The position numbers and the translations under genes were made by a program. This document shows positions 1-15,009 of a stretch of DNA of 64,000 nucleotides, piece after piece (position 1 is the stretch's first letter; every line of letters starts with the position of its first letter). Location: positions 14,182,995-14,246,994 of the forward strand of contig OZ022342.1 in NCBI GenBank assembly GCA_963989245.1. Direction: 5' to 3'. A model generated the notes under the pieces. That model saw only the letters and a list, made by a program, of their open reading frames with translations, did no database searches and was not told the DNA's origin. Origin of the DNA: Nansenia antarctica. Lineage: Eukaryota; Chordata; Actinopteri; Argentiniformes; Microstomatidae.

Positions 1-56
<56 letters not shown>
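1..56. repeat. (GA)n microsatellite
   Basis: Pure GA run at the window edge, continuing beyond it. Confidence 0.97.
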
Positions 57-58
<2 letters not shown>

Positions 59-331
59 GTGAGTATGTGTGTGAGTATGTGTGTGTTATTATGCAAAACA
101 CTGCAGTCAGCTTGGATCAAGCACACCTATTCCGGAGAAAGCAATGAATGAGTTGTGGAGGGAGAGACATAATGAAAGAGCAAGAGAGGGGAGGGTAGGG
201 AGGGGCATGGAGGGCAGGCAAATATTGTGGGCAGATATTTGAATGTAATTAGACAACTTGCCTATGGATGTGCCCTACCCCGTGCAAGTGTTACTAGTCT
301 CAGTGAGCACACAAACCAAGTGTGGAGGCCT

Positions 332-413
332 ACACTACAAGAATGTTGTGTAGGTTGTGTACACTACAAGAATGTTGTGTAGGTTGTGTACACTACAAGA
401 ATGTTGTGTAGGC
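332..413. repeat. 29-bp tandem repeat, nearly three copies
   Basis: Units starting at 332, 361 and 390 each begin ACACTACAAGAATGTTGTGT. Confidence 0.9.
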
Positions 414-587
414 CAAGGAGTCATGGATGGGTCTGATATCTGAGGAATTATCACAGCAGCCAGACCAAGACTTATTTTGATTATCATTCCGATCTTAGTA
501 TTTTGTGGTAGCCTTAAGCATCTAACAGGGTTAAGATGATTGTTGGGCACAAGCTGATTGATGCCTGCTGTGCAGTTGCAGTAATAC

Positions 588-590
<3 letters not shown>

Positions 591-623
<33 letters not shown>
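591..623. repeat. (TA)n microsatellite
   Basis: Pure TA run. Confidence 0.95.
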
Positions 624-626
<3 letters not shown>

Positions 627-3209
627 TGCTGTCAATTGATTCAATTCTTACATTTTTAGCACATAATAATGTATCACAGTCATTGATGTATCACATATAG
701 GACATTCATGCGTAACATGGCCATTAGCAACCATGTATCATTAAACAGCTGACGTATTAATGACTTACTTTAATTATGATTATCACTGACATTGACATCC
801 AAACAAGGGAGTCACTTTTGCTACAGTATCGTAACAATGCCGTGGAAGCTCTACTCGACCTATTCTTCATACTGTGCTGTATCAGCCATTGAAATGCTTC
901 AACGTAAACTACCGTGAGATAAGTGTGTGTACCAAGCTTTTCATACAGCCATTGAGCAAAGGCTCATTCCCTTTGCATTTGAAGTGCCTCCGACTCCAAC
1001 TGAAAATAACCATTTTAGCATGTACGATGGGTGATAAAGGGGTCTTGTTTGTTTTAGGTGAGGGTTTTGGGGATGGCCTAACTTTGGCTTAACTGTCTGG
1101 GGCCAACAATGGTTTTCTTGTCTGAGGTTTGTTGAGGTCGTTTTGGCAGGTGTGTCTGATTAGACCTCTGATAGGTGACCTGCGAGTAGAGAAAACACAG
1201 AGCTATAGGCCTACTGTTAGCTGACTTCAGTTGGAACATGTCATGGCTAATGCTGCGGGAAGAGGAGTTGCATAACCATGAATAGCTTTACGTGACTCTG
1301 TATGGACCCCCCTGCTCTTGACTTTGGGAAGCCTTTTGGGAACACTCACTACAATACAGGGTCTTTTCTTTTGTGTGGTTGGTGGTCATGATCTCTGAAT
1401 TGGAAGAAGACGATACAGAATGTAAATAAGCAGAAAGGCTGGGGTGAAAGGCCAGATTAATGAGAGAAAGAGACAAGCCAAAGGCAAACTCACATTGAAT
1501 CTGGGAACATTTGGCTGCCTCAACCTTCTCTCTGCAAGAAGGTCTTTGACTGTGTGTTTGACTCGGACACCCTGGTAGACTCTTCTGGAGTAATCTGGAA
1601 AGAAGCCATACAAGAATCAACACATTTTGTGTATCTAAGAAGACTTAAGTTCATGTTGAGATTGTTTTATCAAGCATTTATTTGTTGATAAAACATTTGT
1701 GTTACTATAGCATTTGCTTATCTATTACCAATGTATTTCTTTCTATGAGACACCTTTTTGTAATGCATGAATTAAAGTTAGTCTCTGGGATATGGCATCA
1801 TAGCAAAATGAGTGAGGTGACGCTGCCAGAGACTTTAAAAAAAAAGAGATGCAACACACTAGAGAATTTACTGTAGAGTTGAATGTGATTGGTGCATGTG
1901 CTCCGCCACTATGTTATAGGGCAGTGAAAGAAATTGACACTTGTTCGCTTTTGTTCACTACAATATCTTTGATGAAAGTTGCTCTGTTTTTACGACGTGA
2001 TGTCATCACCAAGAGTTAAAGTTATTCATTAACTTATATAGTATTAATACAGTACTAGCCTTTCTGAATGCTTATACAGCAGAATGTCTTATTATGTACA
2101 GTATATCGTGGCCTGCTTGTCATGCATTATAAATGCATCTGTAGCCTTTAGATTTTCATATTGTTATGAAAGATTCTAGAAGGTTTTGGGTTGATATGTA
2201 TTATTCATTATGCTATAAAAGTGCATTCATACTGCATTATGTATAAGTGGCTCATAAAGTGTTAATCTTTAGCCTATTAGTAGCCTTATGTTTATTTAAT
2301 AAGATAAGACCCTTTTTAGAAGTTTAGAAACCCCCTTAATGAGGGTGACCTGGCAAGAACAACAACAAAGTAGTACCACAGCACAGCATGTACAGCACAT
2401 ACCGTACATTACAAAGGCACACATATACTGTAATGTATGCCTGTCTAGCAAAGCATCTATGTAGGTTCTTGCTGGTTGCCTGATGTGTGAATGCACACAT
2501 CTTTAGCTGGTAACTACTATTATGTGCAGGCACACGTACCCTATAGGTGACCTGCCTGGATGTAAGTTATGCTCTCTCTTGATACACCTTGTAAAATAAG
2601 ACAGCCTACATGTACTGTATGTGTCAACATAAACAAAGAAATGCATATGTTTCTCTGGACTCTAGATTGAAAGTTATGATACAGAATATCCCTGTGTGAC
2701 ACAATAAAACAACATTGGCTACAACTCACGCACAGTATTCCATTTCAAAGTATAAAGAATTTATACAGTATGTAAATACAGACACGTACACACACACACA
2801 CACACACACACACTTACTGATAGAATAATGATGATAGGCATACTGATCATTGAAAATAGACCAAACCTGTTTCCATAGTGTAGTTGTCCACTGAATAATT
2901 TTGAAGGATTGTCTGCTAATTTATCCGGGAGTTAGTGAATAGTTCTCATGATACCATTTGAAACTCAGCACATAACAAACTCAGTATCTGTCAAATAGAA
3001 GTTCAGATATTATGTACAAGGCATAGCATCGAGCCTGAGGCAGCCTATTTGCTTTGTGTAAATGCAAATTATTGGCTGGACGTTTCTCAATAATTTGCAT
3101 CACCATTCCAGATTAGAAGACAGAACTTTACCCATAGTGTTGTTGTAGGTGAACATATTTCTTCATTCATTTCGATGATGATGATATGATGATGTTGATT
3201 ATGTTGATG

Positions 3210-3253
<44 letters not shown>

Positions 3254-5751
3254 GATGGTGATGATGATGATAATGCTAATAATGATGATTACCACTGGTC
3301 ATATTAACACCAATGTGTAGAAATGCTGAGAAGGCAGGCTTGTTCACCTGTCACCTTAACCTATGTTTTACAAAGACAACTTGTTCTCCATCAGTGGGGT
3401 TTTCCCAGAACTCAAACGTCTGTATGTGGGTTTACCGCACACTGAGTAGAGGTGTCTAATAAAGGTATTCAGGGAATAGTTCTGTGTGCTTTATTGGATG
3501 ACTATATTGTGCTTTATAGTGCATGGCTGCTATGTACATAACACCTAAATAACATGTAAACATACATTTAATGTTTTTCAGTATTTGTGAAGTGGGATGT
3601 GAAATGGGAGGGGGGAAGGGGCACAGGGGGAAAACCCACAGTTGTAACCAGTGCAGCTGAGCCTGTGGTTAGTATAGTATGGCCATTTCTTTCCACCGAA
3701 CTGGAAACATCCAGGTGTCATGATTCATCAAAATTCGGTGCTGCCTCCCTGTTTTCACTGGGACCTTATCAGCCTTACTGCACCTTCTCTCAGACACCCA
3801 CTGGCCAAGCCCATGCTCTGGGTGTGACAGTCTGATTCAACACTGCAGCCTCTTTCTTATTATTTTTAAATTTAAAACAAAGATCTACAGACCACTGTGG
3901 TTGTGCAAGTTATGAGTGGATTCGACATTGATGAGCACATCAAACTCAACCCGATTTGGTCAAATCAGTCTTACCTTATCCTCAGAAGGATATACATAAG
4001 CAGCAGAACAGATCCTCCAGCGCTCTCACAAGTGTCCAGCAAAATCACTGGAGAAAACACAGAATTAAGTATTTTTTGGTAGTTAGTTACTTATTTCTGT
4101 CAGATTAATATATTGTGTTGTAGGCAAATTGTGGAATACCATTCATTTCTTGGATTTATAGCGCCTTTCCACCTTACAACAGGTGTTCACAATGTTTTAC
4201 TGTACATTGTATGGGGGAAACTCACCTCATCCACTGTCAACTACTGTTCATGAAAGCACTGGTAGTCTTAACTTAAACATATTGGTAATGCCATAAACTG
4301 CACCTTCATTTTGTCTTCGACAAAAACATAAAGGGCTATGTCGAGCAACAAAGTTTGAATTGTTACCCAGAGAAAAGCCAACTTTGTTTTGATTTAAATG
4401 CAATAGAGCAGCCACTTGCTACAGCCGACATGGCACCCGTCGGGAGTGACATTCACATTGGCTGGGGATTCTGGTGGTGAACAAAGTGGCCTTTGACAGC
4501 CATGTCTTGGGCAGCTGAGGAGGACGCGGTCCTGTCAGCACTCTTAATTAAATACAGGAAGCAGCGCTGCTGGGGCTGCAGGCTCTGTCGATGGCTATCA
4601 GAGCATGCAGGAAGTGGATGGAGGCAGTGTCCGTGGTCTACGCCTACGGCAGCCTTTGAGGTTTGAGAGAGGCTGGCAGCAGAACACACCAGGAACCTCT
4701 GATACTCTCTTTATGGGCCTCTGATTATGGTTTGGACTCAGGGACGGAGCGATAAGGGTGTAAAATAAAAGGTTTAAAAGATGAATAATAAAGAATGAAT
4801 TGATTCGTTTCTCACATGTGGATATCAAACTGGGCTTTGATGTCCTTGTGTGGTGATGGATTTGTGTTGTTTTACTGAGGGGGGTGTCTGTGTTGATGGC
4901 TGGCAGCAGAGAGAGAAAAGAGGAGAGAAAGTTGGGGTTTGGGAAGTTTTCTCAGTGGAATTTCATCTCATCCTTATCAAGGAGTAGCCGTGGCTTCAAA
5001 CACCCTCTCTTCAAAAGAGGGACGTCAGGGTGAGATGCCTGTGACATGTCTAGAGAGACAACCAGAGGAGAGATCAAAGAGCATTTTGCAACTGATAGAA
5101 TGAGGAAAGGAATGGCTATTGAGACATACCAGTTCATTACTTTGAAAAGCTAACCCAAAACTAAGACATCAGAATACTGTAGGTAATGACACTTCCGGAA
5201 ATATTCCCATATCAAAAAAACATAATCTGATCCTTTACATCCTGTGGATTAACTGTGCATTTGTGTCATCAAAACCACATAAAAAAAAAACTAATTTCAG
5301 ACACAAAAGACCATTATTACCATTATTACTGTAAGTCAAGATCAATGGATACCTGATTAAAAAAGAAAGATTAAAACAACCATATTCTCAGAGGATGTCA
5401 GTGCCATCTCTTGTCTAGTCTCATATGATCAGTGGAGGGTACAGTACTGTCTGGCCCCAGTGCAGGCGGTGCAGACATTAGGCCTGACACCTGAGGCACA
5501 CTGGACCCTGTGTCCGTCTATGTCTATAAAGGAACCGACAGGAAACCCCATCCCTGCTCCTACCTGGCTACAGTCCAATCCCTGCTCATGAATCACTGGT
5601 GTGCTGTTAAGGCATATACCTATTAGGCCTAGATCCCCACTGAAAGGTACCTAGACATTTAATCAATGATTATCGAATAATCAGCTGATTAGAGTGAAAC
5701 AATTGTTGATAAATTATTCCTGTCAATTCTTACATTTATTCAAGCATTCTT

Positions 5752-5754
<3 letters not shown>
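624..5754. other. Intergenic, no gene recognised
   Basis: AT-rich DNA with short CA and GAT microsatellites. The stretch at 4390-4700 is more GC-rich and could be a conserved noncoding element, but no exon or motif supports a call. Confidence 0.5.
3175..3290. repeat. GAT/AAT trinucleotide cluster
   Basis: An AAT core at 3208-3243 is flanked by GAT repeats. Confidence 0.9.
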
Positions 5755-5786
<32 letters not shown>

Positions 5787-6965
5787 GTACTTTATTGATC
5801 CCCGAGGGGGAATTAAGGCTTTACAGCCGCTCACATCACAAACAACTACAACAAATTAGAGTGACAATAGAATAATAGAACAAAATAGACCTCTGAAACA
5901 TATACAGTAGGAACAGTCCAGTATGATTTAACATCCCCCAGCCAGACTCTGATCACCCCGATCGAGCCAGTCAGAGGAGGAGTTGTACCGTCTTATTGAG
6001 AAAATATCTCCTATAGCGCTCCTTAGTGAAACGTGGTCGTAATAATCTGTTGGTAAAGTAGCTCTGCCACAGTGTCATGTACGGGATGAGAGGGATTGTC
6101 CATGGTGGCCAGGAGTTTGGTCCTCATCCTCCTATTGGCCACCATCTCCACAGTGTCCAGGGTGACACCGCTTTCCTAAAGAGCTTGTTCAGCCTCTTGG
6201 TGTCACCTTCCTTGATGCTGCCCCCCCCCAGCATACCACCACATACAGCATTGCACTGGCCACCACTGACTGGTAGAACAGCAGTGGTTCAGCATAGTCC
6301 TGCACATGTCAAAGGATCTGAGCCTCCACAGGAGATGAAGCTGCCTCTGGGCCCCTCTTGTGCAGGATCTGTGTTACCAGTCCAGTTTATTGTCCAGGTA
6401 CTACAGCTATGGACCATCTCCTTGTCTTCTCCCTGGATGGAAACAGGAGACAAGGGGACCCTAGTCCTCCTAAAGTCCACCACCATCTCCTTTGTCTTGC
6501 TGATGTTGAGTAGCAGGTGGTTCTGCACACACGACTAAACAAAACTGTCCACCAGTACTCTGTACTCTGTCTCTTGGCCTCCACTAACACATCCCACAAT
6601 AGCAGAATCATCCGAGAACGTCTGCTGGTGGAAAGTATCTGTGTTGTGTGTGAAGTCTGACATAAGGTCAAGAGGAAGGGAGCTAGAACTGTCCCCTGTT
6701 GGGCGCTAGTTATGCTCAACACCCAGTCCAACACACATCCATGCAGCGGTACAAATTGTGACCTGTTGGTCAGGTAGTTCGTAATCCAGGAAACAATGAG
6801 GGAATCCACCTGCATCCTCAGCAGCTTATCTGCAAGTAGTAAGGGCTGTATGGTGTTAAATGCATTGGAGAAGTCAAAGAACATGACCTTCACAGTGCTG
6901 CCAGCATCTAAATGGGAGTGAGCTCTGTGTAGCAGGTAGATGATGACATCATCCATACCAGACAC
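5755..6965 (-). mobile_element. Degenerate LINE (L2/Rex-like), 3' half
   Basis: The minus strand encodes broken reverse transcriptase: FFDFSNAFNTIQP, then VSWITNYLTNRSQFV and a GTVLAPFLLTL remnant. The frame shifts near 6390-6530, where KTKEMVVDFRR continues in another frame. The element ends at 5755 in a TACTTTATTGATCCCC tail plus GATA repeats, a common teleost LINE 3' end. It is inactive, with several shifts and a 5' truncation. Confidence 0.8.
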
Positions 6966-9900
6966 TCACTGCTTACTCAAGACAAATACTGTAATTATAT
7001 GACAACCATCTTGATTGCTTGATTCATTATTAGCTATCTACAGTGCATGACAGAATACATTGATGACACTTGCTGTTTGCCGTCTGTTGGCAGGTTCAGG
7101 AACCTCTGACCCCCTAAGGCAACAACTTGCTGCCAAGTTTCTATAGCCAGATGACACAAAATGATGATATGTTGGCGTGCCAAGAAGAGAGCTGTTGTCA
7201 TCTAGCTGAGTAGAAGCACTCATCTTTTCCGACAGGTGTGTTATCTAACTGTTACCTCACCTGGATGGGAAAATGTTGACGTCATAGGCCACGGTCGCAT
7301 GTAGTGGCATCATAGCCATTACCACACCCAACAGGTGGCAATACTGCTGACTAGTCTAGCTACCTCTGTTTGGGTGCTCAGTACACAGTACATACTCTGT
7401 TGCTATGTGGTTTCACTCATAACAGGGGTGTCATCCTTTTGAGTACCAATGTTAATGGATCATTCACTCTAGGCCTGAGAGTTGACAGATGGTGTGTGGA
7501 AAAAGAAAACAGCGTTATATTTTGCTGTTTGGATTTCAATAAACCTTTAATTGTTAACATAATGTGTTTTTGTGAACATGAAGACTGTTATTTAACATTA
7601 CTACCCAGGTTTTATTTAATCTCTCCACTGGATGTCATTGTTCCCCTGATAACAGAGTCTGTCTTATGGATAGAATAGGATTGGACCAAGACACAAGCCA
7701 TGCAGTTTTGCCATCGTTTTTCACCAAATGATGATAAATGTACTGTAATCGAATATACTATATATATTTTTTAAATTGGACAACCATTTTACAATCCATC
7801 TTTGTTAACCCCAAGCTAAATGTCACCATACTGAAATACGTATTATGAGCCATTTTTTTCATCCTGCTCTCAGAACATTTCTATGGTCAACATGTGTGCA
7901 GGAAGGTACTTTAAGCATCCAAATGGCTTTCCGGGGATGTGGGAGTGTGGTAAAGGAGTCATGGTTCTGCTTCCTGTAAGAGTGAGGCTGTGGTGGAGCC
8001 TGCAAGACCAGGCTGTGTCTCATAGAGTACACTGTGTCTGGAGTTCCAATCAGAGTAGCAACCTGCACAGTCAGCTTCCATCACACCTCATCTCTCAGGA
8101 GAAGATTAATCTCACAAAGTCTCATACAGTCACAGAGTCTCATCATTCCAAAGAACTCCATTGCCTCTCCAATCTTGTTATTGCTTCTGTTTTCCCATGC
8201 GTCATCTTCCCTCTTCATCTGCTCTTTATTTCCTCCTTTCCCATCCCTCTTTTTCATTTTTATCTTAAACAAACTAAGACTAAACAACCACCGGTAATGT
8301 TTCGATTTTTTCAGTTTTCTATTTCTACTTTCCTCTGCTTCATAGAGAATGATTTCCTCATTAGGAAATGAATGTGTTAAAGTAGATAAGAAGGCTATTG
8401 GAGCCAGACTGGTTGTATCCGTACTGGCTGCCTCTCTTCACACAGCTGGTTGAGCTTGGCAGGCCTGATCCTCATGAAGCAGGTTGGTCTCCCGATGTGG
8501 CACACAGCTCTCTATGCCGTCATATCCATCAGCAGTCACCACCGCCTCTGCACAGTGTGGCTAAGGCCTAGTGGCTGGGTTGGGCTTGCTTTGGTGGGAC
8601 AGGGGGACGGACGGGAATAACCCCCTCTCAATGAGCTCCATATCCGCTCTCCCAGTCTCCCCGTCTCCCTGTCTGAGTATAGACATATAAAAATGCCTCT
8701 ATTTAAACTGAGAGCATTCCTTTCCAGGGTTCACTGCCGTTTAATTTCTCTCCTCCATTCAGGTAGAAAGAACTCAGAGTCCAAAGCACTAGTGACAGTC
8801 ATATGCAGACCATGCCAGTTACCTTTTATTACAAAGATTTTATACAAGTTAACATTATCATTAACAGCGGTAAATAAGAGACAGATGGCTACTCGGGCAT
8901 CAAAGGGAAAAGATAGATATCCAGAAGGTTGGTCTATCTAAATCACATATGTTTGGTTATCAGTATCCAAGGCTGAAGTTGGAACACCCATACAATACCA
9001 TTTCATAAAGACTAGGGAGAGTGATTTTACACTCATGCAGGATTAATAGGGGTCAAACCGAGGGTCATTTTTGCCCACTACTTGTTCTTGGTACAGTCAT
9101 AACCTGGACATTGCAGGTCATTAAATAAATTGTATAAAACAGGAGGAAAAAAGCTTGTATAAATCATAGAGTCAGATTTGAAGTACAAAAGTGGGCATGG
9201 TGAGACTAGGTCTTGGTATCTGTGAAAGCTATCGAAAGAACTTTGCAGAAAGTGCACAGATGGTAGTGTCATCAGTTTTGCTTGTGGTGGCTGGGTTAGA
9301 GTCCAGAGCCCAGCAACACTCTTTTTTATTTATGATGGGAAGGACCAGACCTGGCTGCTCCCCTCAGATCCAAGAGCCCAGTGTCTGACCTTGCATTCAC
9401 TACCTGATGTGACGTTGGTTGCTCCCCCTCCCCCCACCCCCCCAAGCTGTCTGACTGCTAATACAGGACCTTGACAGTAATCAAGAAGAAGATACTGTAA
9501 AATACCTATAACGCCTATACAGCCATTGCCAATATCGAAGATGCAGCTACCAGAGATAGAAAGGAAAATCAGTGAGTCCACTAGAACACCCTTGGCAGTA
9601 ACAACATGTTTGTATGCAAACCGAGTGTTGGGTAGGTCCATTTTAGAAAGCGTTTTTTTTCCGAACGGTGTTCGTAAATGAAATATTTCTTTCAAGGAAT
9701 CTCATTCCCTGATCTCTACCGATTAAACATAGTCATTACAACCACTAGGAAGCTTTTAGAAAGCTTGAATGTTACATACTGGACATTTTAAGCTTGACTT
9801 TGAAAAAAGTTAACAATCTATAGTTATTCTTGTTCTTGGTTCTTGTTATGAACAGAAATGAAGAAACTGGATATCAAATGATAATGAGCTCCCTTCATAT

Positions 9901-12635
9901 TTATTTATTTGGAATAAGACTAATGAGTATTTTGTCTAGAATGAGAAGAAGGTGAGGGAGTGGATGTGTTCTTGATTCCAGAACCATATTTACAGTAAGA
10001 GGGACTGAGTGGAATCCTTTCTGCCCACTCAACTGTGAGGAACGATGGGATGCTCTCCCAGTCTGTCCCAAAGCGGCGTTTGGCCTCCATGGTAACAAAC
10101 ATTTCCTTGGAAGGGCTGGAGAGTACTAGGGCTATGTACGTCAAAGATCTGGATTGTGACATTCTTTTATCAGAGACAAAACCCAGCTATTCTGCTGCTG
10201 CTCGGAATTTGATACCGTATTGGGGTTCTGCCTGGTCATTCAAGGACAATGAGCAACATGTCATGATTGGCTTTTCATGATATACTATATGTGACACAGT
10301 CTGGTGAAAAGGGCTGCATGTCGGCAATTCTCAAGTCGCGCAAATGAGCAAAAAGCTTTTCCTTTTTTCCCTTTTTAAAGTGTTTTCCGTTTTTTTTGCA
10401 TATTACAAAGAGCCCACTCGATGTTATAATAAACAACAGTTTTAGGATCACTAAATACTTATAATTTGTGAATTGGATTCACTGTCTTGTCTGCCTTAGG
10501 CTACTAGGTAAGTGATACATGGCACAAACAAATTAAAGCAAGGACTGTGTGATCATCTAATTATGTGTAGTTATGTGTTTTTAGCATGTTCATGTTCTAT
10601 CAGCATGTTGTGATGTGGTAAACATGCAGTTAGATGTTCATAGCGATGGTCCTTTTTAGCTACTAGCTACTAGCAGCTGTTTTGTGTGTGTTGATTCAGA
10701 GCAAGTTTCTCTGGAATTTGGTTTGAGGTGTACCAACATTCAAATAAGTATATTTTCTCCAACTATTTTCAGATTTCAATATATGACACATCATTTGAAA
10801 GTGTGATCATTTGAATTAATCTGTACTTTCATAATCTGAAAAATAACCATGCCCTACTTGAGGACTTTTTAACCAGACCCTGTCACCTCATCTCTTACCT
10901 TCACTATTAAGATGGGCTGCATTGGATATCTACTATACAGTTATTGTGCCAACACAAGGATATTTGTCACTTAAGCTTTACCTGACTTGTGGATTTCAGA
11001 GGGACATTGGAAGCGCAAGTGACTAAGAAGCAGTGGGTGTCGGAAAGGACACAGAGGACCACGTATAACCTTGCATCAACCCTGTCTGAGTTATATTTAT
11101 GTGATGGGATCAGAGAGTGTTTATTCAAGGGTAAAAATTGGCTGCGGCGGCCGCCGCGCTGGAAGAGTTGAGTGATGTTGACATGTTATTTATGAACCTG
11201 AGGCAGACACAGAGTGAGGCGTGCACCAAAATGCCTTCATTTTTCTTCAAATATTTACTTCTATATTTGGGTCAAGTCTTGGAGGAGGTCCTTTGATGGA
11301 ACAAAGTGACAATCTCTTCAAGAAGGAACAAAGGACGACTCAGTATTCAGCTCGTTTAGATTTTTTGTTTTTCATCCAATCTTTCGTGTTACACTTTGGT
11401 GTTTTGTTTGGCCATTTATTTTGTGACTTTAGAGGTGAAATTCAGTATGTTTTTGCTGAATAGAAAGCAGTATATTAGAATAGATTACTTTATCGATATG
11501 TGACCCTCTGACATTGAAAACATCCAAAAACACAAAATAATGAAACCCCTCTTCCTGCCTTGTACTGCGTTAGCTGAATGCAGCTGGTCATATCTCCCTC
11601 TTCCTGTCTCTCTCTCCAGACACTTTGGGTGCTAAAACAAATGTCGATGTGTTCATGTAGTGGAGGTAGGTTACAGTTGGTCCATGCTACATCTGTGCCA
11701 TTGACTGTTTGGCACTACGGGGAACACTTCAAAGTGTGTGCTTGACATTTCCTAAGACATGCATTGTATCTGAGAGACTTGATAATGACACCTTATTTAA
11801 TATGTTGTATTCCCCTCTCCCTAGTTTTATAAAGAAAACAGCTGTTGACAGCAGCTGGCCTTAGTTATTTGACTAAGGCTGGCTCTAGACTTTCAATACA
11901 CAAAATGTCCCCACTTACAACTCGACCTTTCAGATTGGTTGGAAACTTCACTGTTATTGTGCGATGTTGTCATCTACATCAGATTTAGTTTTCCATTTAG
12001 TCTCAGATGCGCAATGAAAATCAGCAGTGGAAAAAAAGGATGCATTTTAATGAAAGAATGGAACATACAAAAAATATATATAGCCTATCAGTTATTTTCA
12101 CAAGACTTGGCCGATGATCAGCAACGTTAGAACACAGATGTTATGAGACACTTAATACTAGTCATGCAGAATAAAGGACAATTATGCTCTATGAAAAATC
12201 ACACCCTCTGTGAAAATGGAAAAGACATCCTGCCAACTGAGCCTCAAATGCACTAACCTAACTCTAACTCTATTGACTAAATTCAATTAAAAATGTTAAC
12301 AGGTGTTTTGGAAAAATACTTTAGGAAATGTATTAGAAATACTCAGTTGGATCTTGGTTTATTAAAGCCTATGGTCATACACATTTGGACTTTGTATTGA
12401 TACACAAACAAAATCTGCACGCGGAACAGTATTTGACCTTCTGAGGTCTGAGGTTGATTATTCTACCTGACTGTAGCTAACACACCATAATCAGGCCTCA
12501 GCGTCTAAGGATTTCCTCAATTGATTTGGATTAAACACAACTGGCTTTCATCATCATCTATGTTTGAGGTATCGGACAGAGAAGAAAGGGTTTTGTGGTC
12601 CGGACTTCGTCACCGGGACATTTAATCCTTCTCAC
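6966..12635. other. Intergenic, no gene recognised
   Basis: Only short random-looking frames. A GCGGCCGCCGCG patch near 11145 is an isolated GC island in AT-rich DNA. Confidence 0.5.
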
Positions 12636-12719
12636 CTTTGCAAACTCTCTGAGCATACGCAACTGCTTCCTGGCTCGATCCACACTCAACTTCAAAGTGG
12701 AACTCCGGGTTTGGGTTTC
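12636..12719 (-). other. Orphan coding-exon candidate, 28 codons
   Basis: On the minus strand a tract ending CTGTTGCCAG precedes an 84-bp open segment reading ETQTRSSTLKLSVDRARK and onward to REFAK, then GTGAGA. It is a symmetric exon (phase 0-0) with good splice sites and basic, helix-like composition. No partner exon was found within several kilobases and I do not recognise the protein. It could be a relic exon or chance. Confidence 0.3.
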
Positions 12720-13159
12720 CTGGCAACAGGTGCAAACATCAGATGACAATATGAGTAAGTGCATGTTACAGTCAGGGACAGTGCCAGAGACATTATTCCG
12801 CTGTTGTGATAAGAATTATACCTTTCTTGGAAGGAAAAATGAAAAATGAGTCATTGTATATGTTATCTCTCCAGCTCTAACTGAAAAAGACATGATGTAC
12901 TGAGGCATGTTCTGTACACCTTAATGCCATACTTTATATTTAGTTGGAAGTGACTTCTCACGCTGAAGAGGCAAATAGCAACATTCATCTTAGATGAGAG
13001 ACATTGTATGATGATCCTGTAGGATTTGATCCTGTAACCTACATAAATATCCCAGCACATCCTCATTGACTACATCCAGGAGCCCAGATGGTGGAAATAC
13101 AAACCTAAAGCTCACTACTGACTGAAACAACCCGTTTATATGAACAAATTGTTTATAGT

Positions 13160-13782
<623 letters not shown>

Positions 13783-13933
13783 TAGAAATGTAGCCAGACT
13801 TTTTAAATATATATAAACTTCGAAAATACAGCCTAGTAATGGTACAGTACTAAACAGTACAGTACAGTATTGCAATCTCTATGTTGACCACTGTGATAAT
13901 GCAGTCCATGTGGATATGGAGAAGAGTATAATA

Positions 13934-14839
13934 TACAATGGGGGAAATACTAAATATTCAACATATTTCCATATTTCCATTGCAGCTATTCACATGAAAT
14001 TTAGACCAGACATTGGTAATAACTCAATAAAATGACACAGCTAAAGAAATTGTCAGACTCCAATAAAAAAGGTTATGCGTAATAAAGGGGAATGACACAG
14101 GAAAGAAGTATTGAACACGTTAACTGAAATGTATTTAATACTTGGTAGAGAAGCCTTTGTTTCCAATAACAGCTTCAAGAAACTTCCTGTATAAAAAACC
14201 CCCCTAATCTCTCAGTGATCAGGTGGGATTTTAGTTCATTCTTCAATATAGACAGTCTTTAAATATTGAAGATTTCAGGGGACCCACTGGTGAATCTTGA
14301 TCTTCAGTCCCTTCAGCAAATTTTCTATTGGATCTGGTGATTGAATAGGCCAGTCCAACACCTTTATTTTTCTTCCACTTGAACCAATGGAGAGTCTCCT
14401 TTGTAGTATGTTTTGGATCGTTGTCCTCCACCCGCGTCTCATCCTCATCCTTCTGGTGGATGGCAACAGATTATTCTCAAGAATTTCCTGGTACATAGCT
14501 CCATTCATCTTCCCTTCAATAATTTGGATTCCACCAGTACCATGTGAAGAGAAAAAGCCTTATACCATGATGCTTCCTCCTCCAAACTTCACTGTCTGTA
14601 TTTTTTAGGATTATGCAGAGCAATTTCTCCTCCAAATATGGCACGACGATTTTTGTCTCGTCTTGACCAGGCTACATTCTCCCAGTAATCTACAGGCTTC
14701 TCCAAATGTTGTTTAGCAAACTTCAAACAAGATTAAACATACCTTTTCTTCAGTAATAGAGTCTGTTGGGGTGATCACGAATGGAGACTGTGGTGGTGGA
14801 GTGCATTGCCTATAGTTTTCTTTGTGATAACTGTACCCA
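13934..14839 (-). mobile_element. Broken Tc1-like transposon
   Basis: The minus strand carries remnants of a Tc1 transposase in several frames: a segment with VDYWENVAWS, then GGGSIMVYGFFSS, MNGAMYQEILENNLLPS and finally WPIQSPDPIENL, covering the DDE core. Frameshifts separate the pieces. A terminal repeat (ATGGGGGAAATAC) starts near 13934 and matches, in reverse complement, the fragment ending at 28037. The other end abuts a hairpin MITE at 14840. Confidence 0.8.
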
Positions 14840-15009
14840 CCCAGCAAGCACAAATATGTTATAAAGACGTCATGATGACATCTTTCAGAGACGTCCAGGA
14901 CTAGCCCAGATCACATGTCGTTTGGGGGATTTTCATGACGTCTTTTCCTGGACATCTCTGAAAGACGTCATTACAACGTCTTTATAACAACGTCTTTGTG
15001 CTTGCTGGG
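14840..15009. mobile_element. Hairpin MITE, about 170 bp
   Basis: CCCAGCAAGCACAAA at the left and TTTGTGCTTGCTGGG at the right are perfect inverted ends. The inside has further inverted GACGTC-containing modules (AAAGACGTCAT, TCTTTCAGAGACGTCC). No coding capacity. Confidence 0.65.

Noticed and set aside
6077..6538. Plus-strand 153-residue frame
   Set aside because: Antisense to the degenerate LINE reverse transcriptase.
9330..9695. Minus-strand 121-residue frame
   Set aside because: No homology recognised, no splice sites or start context, and low-complexity Gly run from a polypyrimidine tract.
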